Shown here one piece after another: positions 7,821 to 16,268 of a stretch of 64,000 nucleotides of DNA; positions within the stretch are counted from its first letter, which is position 1, and each line of letters begins with the position of its first letter. The DNA is taken from the NCBI RefSeq assembly GCF_040359615.1, contig NZ_CP132942.1, forward strand, positions 3,906,001 to 3,970,000. The letters are read 5' to 3'. Under the pieces are notes generated by a model. The model worked only from the letters and a program-made list of their open reading frames with translations, ran no database searches and was not told the DNA's origin. A program made the position numbers and the translations under genes. The stretch is from Tunturibacter psychrotolerans. GTDB lineage: Bacteria; Acidobacteriota; Terriglobia; Terriglobales; Acidobacteriaceae.

Positions 7821-10058
7821 ATGGGAAAACCGGTTCGGTTGGTCCTGATTGCGGTGGGTGCCGTTCTGGCGCTGATCGTCCTTGCGGCAATTTGTGTGCC
7901 GCTGTTCCTCAACACGGATAGCTTCAAGGCAAAGATTGAGTCGACGCTGACGAAGTCGCTGGGGCGGAAGGTGACGATTGCGAAGGTGGACCTGTCGGTG
8001 TTGTCGGGGAGCCTGAAGGCGGAGAATGCAGTGGTCGCCGATGATCCGCGGTTCAGCACGCAGCCATTTATACAGGCGGATACGTTGAAGATTGGGGTGG
8101 AGCTGTTTCCCTTGATCTTCAGTAAGCAGGTGATTATTCGCGGGTTTTCGATGCAGTCGCCGAAGATACAACTGTTGCGGGCGGCGAATGGGACCTGGAA
8201 CTACTCGACGATTGGGAATAGCAGCGCACAGACTTCTCAGAGTGATGAGACAAAGCAGGCGTTTCCGAATCTGACGGTGGGTGAGGTGAATATTGAGAAT
8301 GGGCGGATTACTGTGGGTGCTGGCCCGGGAACGAGTGGGGCGGCTAGTGCGACGAGTCGTGTTTATGAAAATGTGAATTTGAAGGTGAAGGATTTTGCGT
8401 TTACGAAGTCGTTTCCGTTTGAGGCTTCGGCTGGTTTGCCTGCGGGCGGGACGGTGGAGCTGAAGGGTTCGGCGGGACCGATCAATCAGCAGGATGCTTC
8501 GGCTACGCCTTTTTCGGGGCATCTTGAGGTGAAGCATCTCGATCCGCTGGCGGCGGGATTTGTGGAGGCGTCCGATGGCGTGACCGGGACGATCGATAAT
8601 TTGGTGCTGGATGCGGCTTGGAGTGGGACGCAGATGCACGTGACGAAACTGCTGGTGGATACTCCGAAGCTGACGCTGGTGCAGAGTAGTGGGCCGAAAC
8701 AGGTGAAGCCGAAGGATCCGAATGCGGAGGGGGCGTCGATGTTGAATAGCCTTTCCGTGGACGATGCGCAGATAAAGAATGGAACGATTACGCTGGCGAC
8801 GGCGGGCAAACAAGGGACCGCGGTGTATAGCCAGGTGAACGCGCAGGTGACGAATCTGTCTCCGAAGAGTGCTTCGCCGTTTAGTTTGAGCGGACAGCTG
8901 CCGAATGGCGGGAGCGTGGCTGCGAATGGAACGGCTGGTCCGTTCAACCAGGAGAATAATGCGAGCACTCCGCTGAATGCGACGGTGAGTCTGAAGCATG
9001 TTGAGATTGGCTCGGCTGGGTTTGCGCCTCCGGATGCGGGGATTAGCGGCGTGGCGGATGTGCAGGCTAAGATTCAGTCGAATGGGCAGACGTTGAATGC
9101 GCAGGGTGCTGCGACGGTTGTGGGGATTAAGCTGGCGAAGGATGGTGTGCCTTCTGCGAAGCCAGTGCAGTTGCAGTTCACGATGGCGCAGAATGAACAG
9201 GCTATGAGCGGCACGATACAGCAGGCGGTGATTACGATTGGCAGCGCGGTGATCAACGTTGCGGGAACGTATCAGTCGAGTGGGCCGACTACGGCGTTGA
9301 ACCTGAAGGTGGTTGGGAACGGCGTTTCGATCAATGAGCTGGAGGCGTTTCTGCCGGCGCTGGGAGTGCATCTACCGTCGGGCTCGCGGCTGCAGGGAGG
9401 GACGCTGACGACAGATCTGGCGGTGACCGGGACGACGGCTACTCCCGTGATAAGTGGGCCGGTGAGGATTAATAATACGCAGCTTGCGGGGTTCGATCTG
9501 GGATCGAAGCTGCAGGCGCTTTCTTCGTTTACGGGAGGACGGATTACATCTGCAACTGGATCAGGCACAAATATTCGCTCGTTGAGTATGAATGTGCGTG
9601 AGGAGGGCGGGAATATCCGGACGGATAATATTGCGCTGGATGTTGCGGGAGTGGGGACAGCCACGGGCGCAGGGAGCGTGAGCGCTGGTGGTGCGTTGGC
9701 CTATAACGTGGTGCTGAAGCTTACGGGGTTGTCTGTGGGTGGAGGAGGGACACAGCAGGCTAGCTCGGGCGGTGGCGCGGCAGGGGCGCTTGGTGCGCTG
9801 TCTGGGTTTATTCCGGGGGGGAGTGCAGGCGGTGCGGCGCTGGGAGGAGTTGCGGGGAGTGTGCTGAAGAATGGAATCCCGGTGGCGATTGGGGGGACTA
9901 CGAGCAATCCTACGTTTAGCCCGAATGTCGCGGGGCTTGCTGGGGCGGTGGGAGCGAATGCGGCGAAGGGGCTGCTTGGTGGCGCGACCGGGCAGAAGAA
10001 GGGGAACGCTGCTGATCCTCTGAGCAATGCTTTGGGTGGTTTGCTTGGGAAGCACTAG
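7821..10058 (+). CDS. AsmA-family envelope protein
   Basis: A 745-residue protein with one N-terminal membrane anchor (about 7-29) followed at once by the AsmA opening (FKAKIESTLTKSLGRKV, with FSMQSPKIQLLR near 110). The body is a long periplasmic repeat-rich beta region, with two recurring modules containing GPxNQQ/GPFNQE near residues 215 and 375. The last 100 residues are Gly/Ala-rich and low in complexity. AsmA-like proteins span the periplasm and are linked to lipid transport between membranes; that role is family knowledge. GAGGTG lies six bases before the ATG. Confidence 0.88.
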   Translation: MGKPVRLVLIAVGAVLALIVLAAICVPLFLNTDSFKAKIESTLTKSLGRKVTIAKVDLSVLSGSLKAENAVVADDPRFSTQPFIQADTLKIGVELFPLIFSKQVIIRGFSMQSPKIQLLRAANGTWNYSTIGNSSAQTSQSDETKQAFPNLTVGEVNIENGRITVGAGPGTSGAASATSRVYENVNLKVKDFAFTKSFPFEASAGLPAGGTVELKGSAGPINQQDASATPFSGHLEVKHLDPLAAGFVEASDGVTGTIDNLVLDAAWSGTQMHVTKLLVDTPKLTLVQSSGPKQVKPKDPNAEGASMLNSLSVDDAQIKNGTITLATAGKQGTAVYSQVNAQVTNLSPKSASPFSLSGQLPNGGSVAANGTAGPFNQENNASTPLNATVSLKHVEIGSAGFAPPDAGISGVADVQAKIQSNGQTLNAQGAATVVGIKLAKDGVPSAKPVQLQFTMAQNEQAMSGTIQQAVITIGSAVINVAGTYQSSGPTTALNLKVVGNGVSINELEAFLPALGVHLPSGSRLQGGTLTTDLAVTGTTATPVISGPVRINNTQLAGFDLGSKLQALSSFTGGRITSATGSGTNIRSLSMNVREEGGNIRTDNIALDVAGVGTATGAGSVSAGGALAYNVVLKLTGLSVGGGGTQQASSGGGAAGALGALSGFIPGGSAGGAALGGVAGSVLKNGIPVAIGGTTSNPTFSPNVAGLAGAVGANAAKGLLGGATGQKKGNAADPLSNALGGLLGKH

Positions 10059-10062
10059 ATGC

Positions 10063-10142
10063 GCCAGATGTGCCCTGCGCGGGCAGCGGTCACTTCGTGA
10101 CTCGTATACCGGCTTCGCCCCGGGGCCTTCCGTTGGTCGGTA
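10063..10142. repeat. REP-like palindromic repeat, family B, copy 2
   Basis: Palindromic core GTCACTTCGTGAC at 10089-10101 preceded by a GC-rich block (CCTGCGCGGGCAG) and followed by CGTATACC and CCTTCCGTTGGTCGGT. It sits between the stop codons of the convergent asmA-like and tlyA genes, the same position type as the copy at 5577-5672. Confidence 0.75.
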
Positions 10143-10160
10143 CGAGATGTCTGATCGCCA

Positions 10161-10955
10161 CTAGAGGAAGCGGGCATGGAGGAGGTACTCGTGGTTGCCC
10201 TCCATGCCCAGGATGGGCGAGTCGATGAGATTGATGGCGGTGCCGTGCTGCTCGAGCACGCAGTCGCGGACGCGTTCGATTGCGGCTTGGCGTGCGTCGG
10301 GGTCGCGGACGATGCCGCCCTTGCCGATGTTGGCGCGGCCGGCTTCGAACTGCGGCTTGACTAAGATGACTGCGGTGCCTTGCCAGGGCTGAGTGGGAGT
10401 GCTGAGGGCTGCCAATACGGCGGGGAGAACGAGCGTCGCGGAGATGAAGGAGACGTCCATTGCGATGAACGATGGGGTGGATTGGTTGGGTGTGAGGAGT
10501 TCGCCGGGGGTGAGGAGACGGGCGTTGGTGCGCTCGCGGAGGGTGACGCGTGGGTCGTCGCGGAGTTTTTGAGCGATCTGGCCGTAGCCGGTGTCTACGG
10601 CTAGGACTGTGGCTGCGCCGGATTGCAGCATGCAGTCGGTAAAGCCGCCGGTGGAGGCGCCGATGTCGACGCAGGGTAAGTTGGTGAGGTCGATGGACCA
10701 GTGGGCGAGGGCGCGCTCGAGCTTGAGGCCGCCGCGGCTGACGTATTTGAGATCGGAGCCGAGGAGGCGAATGACGGCGTCGGATGAGACGGGGGTGCCT
10801 GGTTTGTCAATACGCTGCTCGTCGACGAGGACGCGGCCGGCGAGAATGAGAGCTTGGGCGCGTTCGCGAGAGGCAGCGTGGCCTTGATCGACGAGAAGCT
10901 TGTCGATGCGGTGCTTTGGTGATTTGTTGCGTTGGGGTGGGGTGGGATTGCTCAT
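10161..10955 (-). CDS. tlyA: TlyA-family rRNA 2'-O-methyltransferase / hemolysin-like
   Basis: About 264 residues from the ATG at 10955. An N-terminal S4 RNA-binding domain (HRIDKLLVDQGHAASRERAQ, then GRVLVDE) is followed by an FtsJ-type SAM-dependent methyltransferase with motif I CVDIGASTGGFTDCML and the later VKPQFEAGR and conserved GNHEYLLHA end. In mycobacteria TlyA methylates both rRNAs; the target here is inferred from family. A start 23 codons earlier (11024) is possible, but the S4 domain begins just after the chosen one, which has GAAAGA upstream. Confidence 0.9.
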   Translation of the reverse strand: MSNPTPPQRNKSPKHRIDKLLVDQGHAASRERAQALILAGRVLVDEQRIDKPGTPVSSDAVIRLLGSDLKYVSRGGLKLERALAHWSIDLTNLPCVDIGASTGGFTDCMLQSGAATVLAVDTGYGQIAQKLRDDPRVTLRERTNARLLTPGELLTPNQSTPSFIAMDVSFISATLVLPAVLAALSTPTQPWQGTAVILVKPQFEAGRANIGKGGIVRDPDARQAAIERVRDCVLEQHGTAINLIDSPILGMEGNHEYLLHARFL

Positions 10956-11122
10956 ACGTTCGGATCTTTCGTGTGTATTCACTAGTGCGAAGTTGCGCGT
11001 TGCTTTATGAGAATGAGATTGCAATTTCGCCAGTGAACGCAGATACAGACTGTGTTGTTTCTTCTTTTCGGGTAAAGTAGCTCTGGTGAATATTTAGAAG
11101 AAGTAACTGTCTTGAGGTTACA

Positions 11123-11143
11123 TGGGTTGCATTAGTCAACCCA
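11123..11143. promoter_or_regulatory. Inverted repeat in the tlyA / sigma-factor divergent region
   Basis: TGGGTTG-7 bp-CAACCCA is a perfect dyad with seven-base arms, 47 bp before the sigma-factor start. It could be an operator or part of a leader hairpin; the binding protein is unknown. Confidence 0.35.
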
Positions 11144-11189
11144 AATAGTTAACAGTTTGAGCAATCTGCAACAGTAGTGGGTGCGTTTT

Positions 11190-11756
11190 ATGTACAGAGA
11201 AACGGGACTCGTGAATTCACCACCGCCCTCGGGGCAGGACGACGCTGCCCTGCTTGCCCTTGTGCAGAGGGGGGACGAGTACGCTATGGCGGCGCTGTTC
11301 GACCGCTATTCGAAGATTGTGTACTCGGTCGCGCTAAGGGTCCTGAGAGATCCTGCGGCGGCGGAAGACGTCCTACAGGAAGTATTCATGCAGATCTGGC
11401 GCAACCCTGATGGTTTTGTAGCAACTCGCGGTAGCCTTGGCGGCTGGCTCGCAGTGGTATCGAGAAATCGGTCGATCGATGCGCTTCGTAGAAAACGGCC
11501 TACTGAGTCAGTCGACGATGTGGCGCTGGCTTCGAACTACAATCTTGCGGACGAAGCGGAACGAAACAGTTTGATGGAGAAGGCGCGGGAGGTCATTCAC
11601 CTGCTGCCGGTGGAGCAGCGGAAGACGCTGGAGATGGCATTTTTCGATGGGTTGACGCACTCCGAGATTGCGGAGATGACGGGCGATCCACTAGGGACTG
11701 TTAAGACAAGAATCCGCAGCGCGCTGACCTCGCTGAGAAAGGCGTTCCCAGCATGA
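11190..11756 (+). CDS. ECF-type RNA polymerase sigma factor (SigK-like)
   Basis: About 188 residues. Sigma region 2 spans about 15-85 (ALFDRYSKIVY, then AAEDVLQEVFMQIW), region 4 about 128-182 with the helix-turn-helix THSEIAEMTGDPLGTVKTRI. The frame extends to a GTG at 11181; I prefer the ATG at 11190, though neither has a strong ribosome site. The stop overlaps the anti-sigma start (ATGA), so the two are co-translated. The partner type (RskA) places it with SigK-like ECF factors that are released when the anti-sigma factor is degraded. The signal sensed is unknown. Confidence 0.93.
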   Translation: MYRETGLVNSPPPSGQDDAALLALVQRGDEYAMAALFDRYSKIVYSVALRVLRDPAAAEDVLQEVFMQIWRNPDGFVATRGSLGGWLAVVSRNRSIDALRRKRPTESVDDVALASNYNLADEAERNSLMEKAREVIHLLPVEQRKTLEMAFFDGLTHSEIAEMTGDPLGTVKTRIRSALTSLRKAFPA

Positions 11757-12643
11757 GCGAGCCACGGCGTATCACATCAGAAGATCTGGCGTTGTTTGCC
11801 ATGCAGCTGCTTCCACCGGAAGAGATGGCTGAAGTTGCCGCCTACGTGGAGCAGTCCGAGGACGCACGGCGAGAGTTGGCGGAGATTCAGGGCGACCTTG
11901 CGGCGTATGCACATACGGTGGATATGCAGTCGCCGTCTGCACAGGCGCGCGAGCGGTTGATGAAGCAGGTAGCGCGTGAGAAAAAGGCGATTCCGATCGA
12001 TCGACCTGTTGAGACCGCGACTTCAACAGTTGCGAATGAAGGCGTCGCTGCGAGTGAAGGCTTTGGACGCGGTGCGGGAAGCATCTACTCGAGCGAGGAG
12101 GAGCTGCCGAAGCGCGGATTTGCGGGCAAGGTATTGCCGTGGGTCGGCTGGGCGGTTGCTGCCGGTCTGTCTTTAGTTGCGGGCGATCTTTATAAGCAAC
12201 GCGAGACACTGCGAAGCGCTGTAACCGAGCAGGCAGGCAGGATCGACCACCTGACCGCGGATGAGGCGGCGGCGCGACAGGTTCTCGACGCGATGACCGA
12301 CAGTACGGCGCAGCGAGTGACTTTGAATGTGAAGGGAGCGCCACCGGCTGTTCCGCAGGGGAGAGCCACCTATGTTGCCAGCAAGGGAACGTTGATCTTT
12401 ACAGCGACGAACCTGGCGCCGCTGCAGCCGACGAAGACATATGAGCTTTGGCTGATTCCGGCCACGGGACAGAATCCGATTGCAGCGGGAACCTTCCGCC
12501 CGGATACGCGCGGGAATGCCAGCGTGATTCTGCCGCCGCTACCGAAGGGCGTAGAAGCGAAGGCTTTCGGCGTGACGGTAGAGGACGAAGGCGGAGCGAC
12601 GACACCGACTCTGCCGATTATTCTGGTGGGAGCTGCCGGATAA
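11753..12643 (+). CDS. RskA-type anti-sigma factor
   Basis: A 296-residue single-pass membrane protein. The cytoplasmic N-terminus (1-85) begins ITSEDLALFAMQLLPPEEMAEV, typical of RskA N-terminal domains, and lacks the HxxxCxxC zinc motif, so a redox/zinc mechanism is unlikely. A membrane segment lies at about 126-145, followed by a coiled-coil-like stretch (150-185) and the RskA C-terminal domain (about 195-296) with YELWLIPATGQNPIAAGTF. It holds the upstream sigma factor inactive at the membrane, by family knowledge. A terminator follows directly. Confidence 0.9.
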   Translation: MSEPRRITSEDLALFAMQLLPPEEMAEVAAYVEQSEDARRELAEIQGDLAAYAHTVDMQSPSAQARERLMKQVAREKKAIPIDRPVETATSTVANEGVAASEGFGRGAGSIYSSEEELPKRGFAGKVLPWVGWAVAAGLSLVAGDLYKQRETLRSAVTEQAGRIDHLTADEAAARQVLDAMTDSTAQRVTLNVKGAPPAVPQGRATYVASKGTLIFTATNLAPLQPTKTYELWLIPATGQNPIAAGTFRPDTRGNASVILPPLPKGVEAKAFGVTVEDEGGATTPTLPIILVGAAG

Positions 12644-12674
12644 TAGACCGAACGTTGCTTTTCTATGGAAATGA

Positions 12675-12708
12675 AAGAAGCCATCCTTTGCGGGATGGCT
12701 TCTTTTTT
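12675..12708 (+). terminator. Rho-independent terminator of the sigma/anti-sigma operon
   Basis: A 12-bp perfect stem (AAGAAGCCATCC / GGATGGCTTCTT) with a six-base loop and a T run, 32 bp after the anti-sigma stop. It is also usable for the minus strand because of the A run at its 5' side. Confidence 0.93.
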
Positions 12709-12756
12709 CGGGCTGAATTGTTCCGCGCCTGATGTTCGGTTCGTGCGTGTTTTCGA

Positions 12757-14361
12757 TTAGGGTTGCGTGATACGAACGGCGACGCCGGCACCCTGCAACG
12801 CGACGGTGGTGTCTATGACGTCGATATCGGTCCGGATAACGGTCATGAAGTTGGAGTCCGGCGAGACGACGTAGACCTTGCCGGTGGGAGTGCCACTGGT
12901 GACGGCGATGTAGTTCGGATGACCGTTCTTAGCCGGTGTGGATGCGTTGGTGCTGATGCTGAGAGGAAGTGGGATGGTAGCCGTGACCGTATTGGTGCTG
13001 AGGTTAATGACGGAGACGGAGCAAGTGGTGGTGGCGGCTGTGACTGCGGCACCCGGTGCGGCGCAGGGCAGATTTGGATTGCCGCTGTTGATGACGTAGG
13101 CGCGGCTGTTGCCAGTATCTTGCAGGACACCTACCATGACGGGATTTACACCGACAGGGACAGTTGCGACGACGGTGCCGAAGCCTATCGCGTCGACGGG
13201 ATTGGTGAGATCGCAGTTTGGATTGCCGACCTGAGCGGTTGCCGAACAGAGTGGGATGCTGATGACGCTGAGCGAGCCTGGATTGACGCCATCGCCTGCA
13301 TTTGCGACGAGCAGCTCATTGCGGACCGGGGCGAAGTCTGCCCAGAGCGGGTTGACGGTCGCGGGGTTGGTACATGCTGGGGCGATGCAGAGTGCGATCG
13401 GGTTCGTGGTGCCTGGGGGAGTTGTGGGAACGATATCGAGCGCGTTGGTTTGTACGTTAATCACCGAGACTGTGCCGTCGCCCTGGTTCAGGATGAACGC
13501 ACGTTTGCCGTCGCCGCTCATGACGCCGTAGACGGGGTTCAGACCGACGGGAAGCGCGGTGGGGTCGATGGTATTGCTCGAGGTTTCGATGGTGGAGACT
13601 TGACCTACGCAGCCGCTACCGACGGGCTTACTGATGGCGTATACCCGTGGAGCATTGGGGATACCGACGGTGTAGACGGGAGTGAAGGGCGTCGAAGCCG
13701 GGCAGGGAGCGATTGGGGGAGCTGGATTGAGCTGTTGGCGCAGGGCGAGGGGAGTGCCGGTGAACTGGGAGATGTTGCCCTGGCCGGGGTTGATGGTGGG
13801 GTCGGTGACGAAGGTGCTGATGCCGGCGGGAAGGATCGCAACAGGATTGGCGCCGGGGAGGAGCGTGGTCTGGAGGATCTGACTGGTGAGCAGGGTGGTG
13901 TCGATGTCGAAGCTGGTGAAGGTGTGGTCGCTGTTGAGCGTGAAGCCGAGGCTGGCGGTAGAGGCGACCGTGGTGCCGCTGGTGGAGGTGGTGGTGGTGT
14001 TGCCGCCATTGAGGATGAGGTAATAGGGGTCCACGCCCACGTTGGCTGTGATGAGGATTGTGTCACCTGAGAAATCGACGAAGGTCAGTAGGCCCGGGGT
14101 GGGATTGGCCGGTGTGCCGGTGCTGGAGATCGCCACAGCAAACTTTTGCGGCTGGGCGGCGGGACCGACAGGGTTGATGGCGCTGACGACGGGGCGGTAG
14201 TTGTTGCCGCAACCGCTGATCAATCCCAGACCCGGTGCCAGAACGGCGAGAATCGCTGCGAGGCTGAGTTTAGACCGGAGGACGTGGGCTCGAGGCCGAA
14301 CCGGGTTCTGGTGTGACCGCGACTGGGTGGTTCCTTTTGCTTCAATGGCTGCTAAGTGCAA
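12757..14361 (-). CDS. Beta-propeller (YVTN-type) surface lipoprotein
   Basis: About 534 residues. The body contains repeated propeller blades of the YVTN/NHL kind (VYAISKPVGSGCVGQVSTIE, RAFILNQGDGTVSVINVQTN, NELLVANAGDGVNPGSLSVI, RAYVINSGN). A hydrophobic stretch ending LISGC suggests an exported lipoprotein. The start is uncertain: the frame stays open upstream across the opposite-strand DUF92 gene, which is not credible coding. I propose TTG at 14361, preceded by GGGAG at five bases, although this leaves an unusually long basic segment before the signal. No enzymatic residues are visible; cell-surface binding is a guess from the fold. Confidence 0.72.
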   Translation of the reverse strand: MHLAAIEAKGTTQSRSHQNPVRPRAHVLRSKLSLAAILAVLAPGLGLISGCGNNYRPVVSAINPVGPAAQPQKFAVAISSTGTPANPTPGLLTFVDFSGDTILITANVGVDPYYLILNGGNTTTTSTSGTTVASTASLGFTLNSDHTFTSFDIDTTLLTSQILQTTLLPGANPVAILPAGISTFVTDPTINPGQGNISQFTGTPLALRQQLNPAPPIAPCPASTPFTPVYTVGIPNAPRVYAISKPVGSGCVGQVSTIETSSNTIDPTALPVGLNPVYGVMSGDGKRAFILNQGDGTVSVINVQTNALDIVPTTPPGTTNPIALCIAPACTNPATVNPLWADFAPVRNELLVANAGDGVNPGSLSVISIPLCSATAQVGNPNCDLTNPVDAIGFGTVVATVPVGVNPVMVGVLQDTGNSRAYVINSGNPNLPCAAPGAAVTAATTTCSVSVINLSTNTVTATIPLPLSISTNASTPAKNGHPNYIAVTSGTPTGKVYVVSPDSNFMTVIRTDIDVIDTTVALQGAGVAVRITQP

Positions 14362-14437
14362 AACTGCTCCCGCGTTGGTGCTGGTGTTGGCTATGCTCAA
14401 GGTTCGATTGTAAATCACGGAGAGACGTGAGGCCGGA

Positions 14438-15292
14438 ATGAGCAAGGAAATACAAGGGGGCGCGATAGATACGCACTGGGGGAAGGCGATTCCGCGGGCG
14501 CGGGACCGGATGCAGTCCAGATGGCTGGTTGTGGTAGTGGTGCCTGCGCTGGTGCTGGGGGCGGTGGGAACTTGTTTCGAGGCGGCGATGACGGGTGCGG
14601 TGGGGTCGCTTCTCTTCCCTCTTGTGTTTAGCGTGGTGTTTGCGGGGGTGGTGTTGGCGCTGCGGTCGGCGACGCCGCCGGCGGCGGGGGTGGGACTGCT
14701 GGTGTGCCTGATCCTGGCTCTGGCGGTGAGGGGGCCAGCGGGGTTGCTTGCGAGGCCGGCGCTGTCTGCTTTGATTGCTTTGTTTGTGCTCACCTTCGCT
14801 GCAACCCGGTATGGGAGGAAGAAGAAAGAGGCTCGGGGGCTGGCTGAGGCTCGGAGTGGACGGAGGGCGTCGCAGGTGGTGGCCAACCTTGGGGTGGCGG
14901 CCCTGTGCGCTTCGGTGGGATGGTATGGCGGATGTCTGGCGGCGCTGGCGGAGGCTACAGCGGATACCGTGTCATCGGAGGTTGGGCAGGCGTTGGGTGG
15001 GCCGACCTGGTTGATCACGAAGTTTAGACGGGTGCCCGCGGGAAGAGACGGGGGCGTGAGCGTGGGTGGGACTTTGGCTGGAATGTTGGGTGCGGGTTTG
15101 GTGGCGATGGCGGGATTGTCGGGACTTGCGCGGTGGAGGGATGGTGTGGTGGTGTTCGTCTGTGCTTGTGCGGGGCTGGCGTTTGACAGCCTGCTGGGGG
15201 CTTCGGTGGAAGAGCGGGGATGGCTGGGGAATGATTTGGTTAATTTTTGCTCGACGTTGTTTGCGGCAGGGGTGGCTTGGTTGTGGCTGTGA
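14438..15292 (+). CDS. DUF92 integral membrane protein (VTE6-like)
   Basis: A 284-residue protein with about six to seven membrane helices. The sequence ATADTVSSEVGQALG near residues 170-184 and the closing ASVEERGWLGNDLVNFCSTL are characteristic of DUF92/TMEM19. The plant homologue VTE6 is a phytyl-phosphate kinase, so an isoprenoid-phosphate activity is possible, but unproven in bacteria. GAGG lies five bases before the ATG. It starts 77 bp from the divergent beta-propeller gene. Confidence 0.85.
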   Translation: MSKEIQGGAIDTHWGKAIPRARDRMQSRWLVVVVVPALVLGAVGTCFEAAMTGAVGSLLFPLVFSVVFAGVVLALRSATPPAAGVGLLVCLILALAVRGPAGLLARPALSALIALFVLTFAATRYGRKKKEARGLAEARSGRRASQVVANLGVAALCASVGWYGGCLAALAEATADTVSSEVGQALGGPTWLITKFRRVPAGRDGGVSVGGTLAGMLGAGLVAMAGLSGLARWRDGVVVFVCACAGLAFDSLLGASVEERGWLGNDLVNFCSTLFAAGVAWLWL

Positions 15293-15431
15293 TTTTCATG
15301 GGTTCATAAGCTTCGAACAAAGTGAACACGAAATATGGGGGTCTCTCTACTGCGCAACCGACGGTGAAGCTGTCGATTGCTCCGGTCGAGATGAGGGAGT
15401 TTGTGAGTTGGGAAGAGACGGCAACAGCAGA

Positions 15432-15469
15432 TCCCCTCCGGGGATGACAACAAGAAAAGCAACAGCAAG
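15432..15469. repeat. REP-like element, degenerate family A variant
   Basis: GATCCCCTCCGGGGATGAC forms a short hairpin and is followed by an A-rich trailer (AAGAAAAGCAACAGCAAG). The hairpin-GATGAC-A-rich arrangement resembles the units at 6669 and 17885. It lies between the convergent DUF92 and YdcF-like genes. Confidence 0.5.
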
Positions 15470-16144
15470 CTAGACTTCGGGTTTGCCTTCGAGCCAGCTG
15501 TGCAGGAAGCCTTCGTTGACATTGAGGCGGAGGGCGGTGTAGCTGATGATCTCGTGCACGTAGCGCATGAAGAGGTCGTAGTTGCTGATGTGGCCGAGCA
15601 GGGGGCGGGGTGAGGTGTAGACATCGAGGCCGGCGTCTTCGCACAGCTTGCGGATGCGGAAGAGATGGGTGCCGTCGGAGACGACGACGATGTGGTGGAG
15701 ATTGTTTTCGTGGGCGATGGCGGCGAGACGGTGGACTTGTTGTTCGGTGTCGATGGAGCGGGTCTCGGCGATGATGTTGGCGAAGGGAATGCCGTTAGCG
15801 AGGAGGTAGTCGCGGCCGACTCCGCCTTCGGTGTTGCCGGAATCTTTGTCGGTGCCGCCGCCGAGGGTGATGACGAGGGGGGCTATTTGTTTGCGGTAGA
15901 GCTCGACGGCGTGGTCGAGGCGGGCGTGGAGGACGGGCGAGGGGTGGCCGGAGTACTCGGCTGCGCCGAAGACGGCGATGGCGTCGGCGGGTTGGGCGTT
16001 GTCCTGGCTGGCGACGGTGTCGATCTGCTCGTAGACCCAGACGCACCATATGGTGACGACTAAGAGAAAAAGCGCGAAGAGACGGCGCAAGACGAGGCTC
16101 CGCGTGGTGTCCCGGCTGCGCAGATTGGATTGAGGCACGATCAT
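15470..16144 (-). CDS. YdcF/SanA-family (DUF218) membrane protein
   Basis: A 224-residue protein from the ATG at 16144 (GGGG at six bases before). One N-terminal membrane helix (about 18-38) is followed by the DUF218 domain: DAIAVFGAAEYSGHPSP, LGGGTDKD, ETRSIDTEQQ and VVVSDGTHLFR. The family includes ElyC and SanA, which affect envelope/peptidoglycan precursor maintenance; the biochemical reaction is not established. The domain faces the periplasm by family topology. Confidence 0.88.
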   Translation of the reverse strand: MIVPQSNLRSRDTTRSLVLRRLFALFLLVVTIWCVWVYEQIDTVASQDNAQPADAIAVFGAAEYSGHPSPVLHARLDHAVELYRKQIAPLVITLGGGTDKDSGNTEGGVGRDYLLANGIPFANIIAETRSIDTEQQVHRLAAIAHENNLHHIVVVSDGTHLFRIRKLCEDAGLDVYTSPRPLLGHISNYDLFMRYVHEIISYTALRLNVNEGFLHSWLEGKPEV

Positions 16145-16268
16145 TTTTCCCCAGAGAGCGAGCGAAGACCCAAGGCTATGCCACAAGATTCAACTTTTGC
16201 ATCGAGCTAGTCTACAGGGTTGAGGCTGCGGGGCTCGATGCATTTTTTTAGGGCTGGCTGGGAGATGG

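Noticed and set aside
7749..9371. 540-codon minus-strand frame opposite the AsmA-like gene
   Set aside because: Arg/His/Leu-rich translation without domains; the + strand has a signal anchor and AsmA motif.
12763..14070. 435-codon + strand frame opposite the beta-propeller gene
   Set aside because: Low-complexity Gly/Asp/Val translation and no start context; the minus strand has lipobox and blade repeats.
14362..15018. N-terminal extension of the beta-propeller frame across the DUF92 gene
   Set aside because: This part is complementary to a well-supported membrane protein gene and its translation is Ala/Pro/Arg-rich with no domain.
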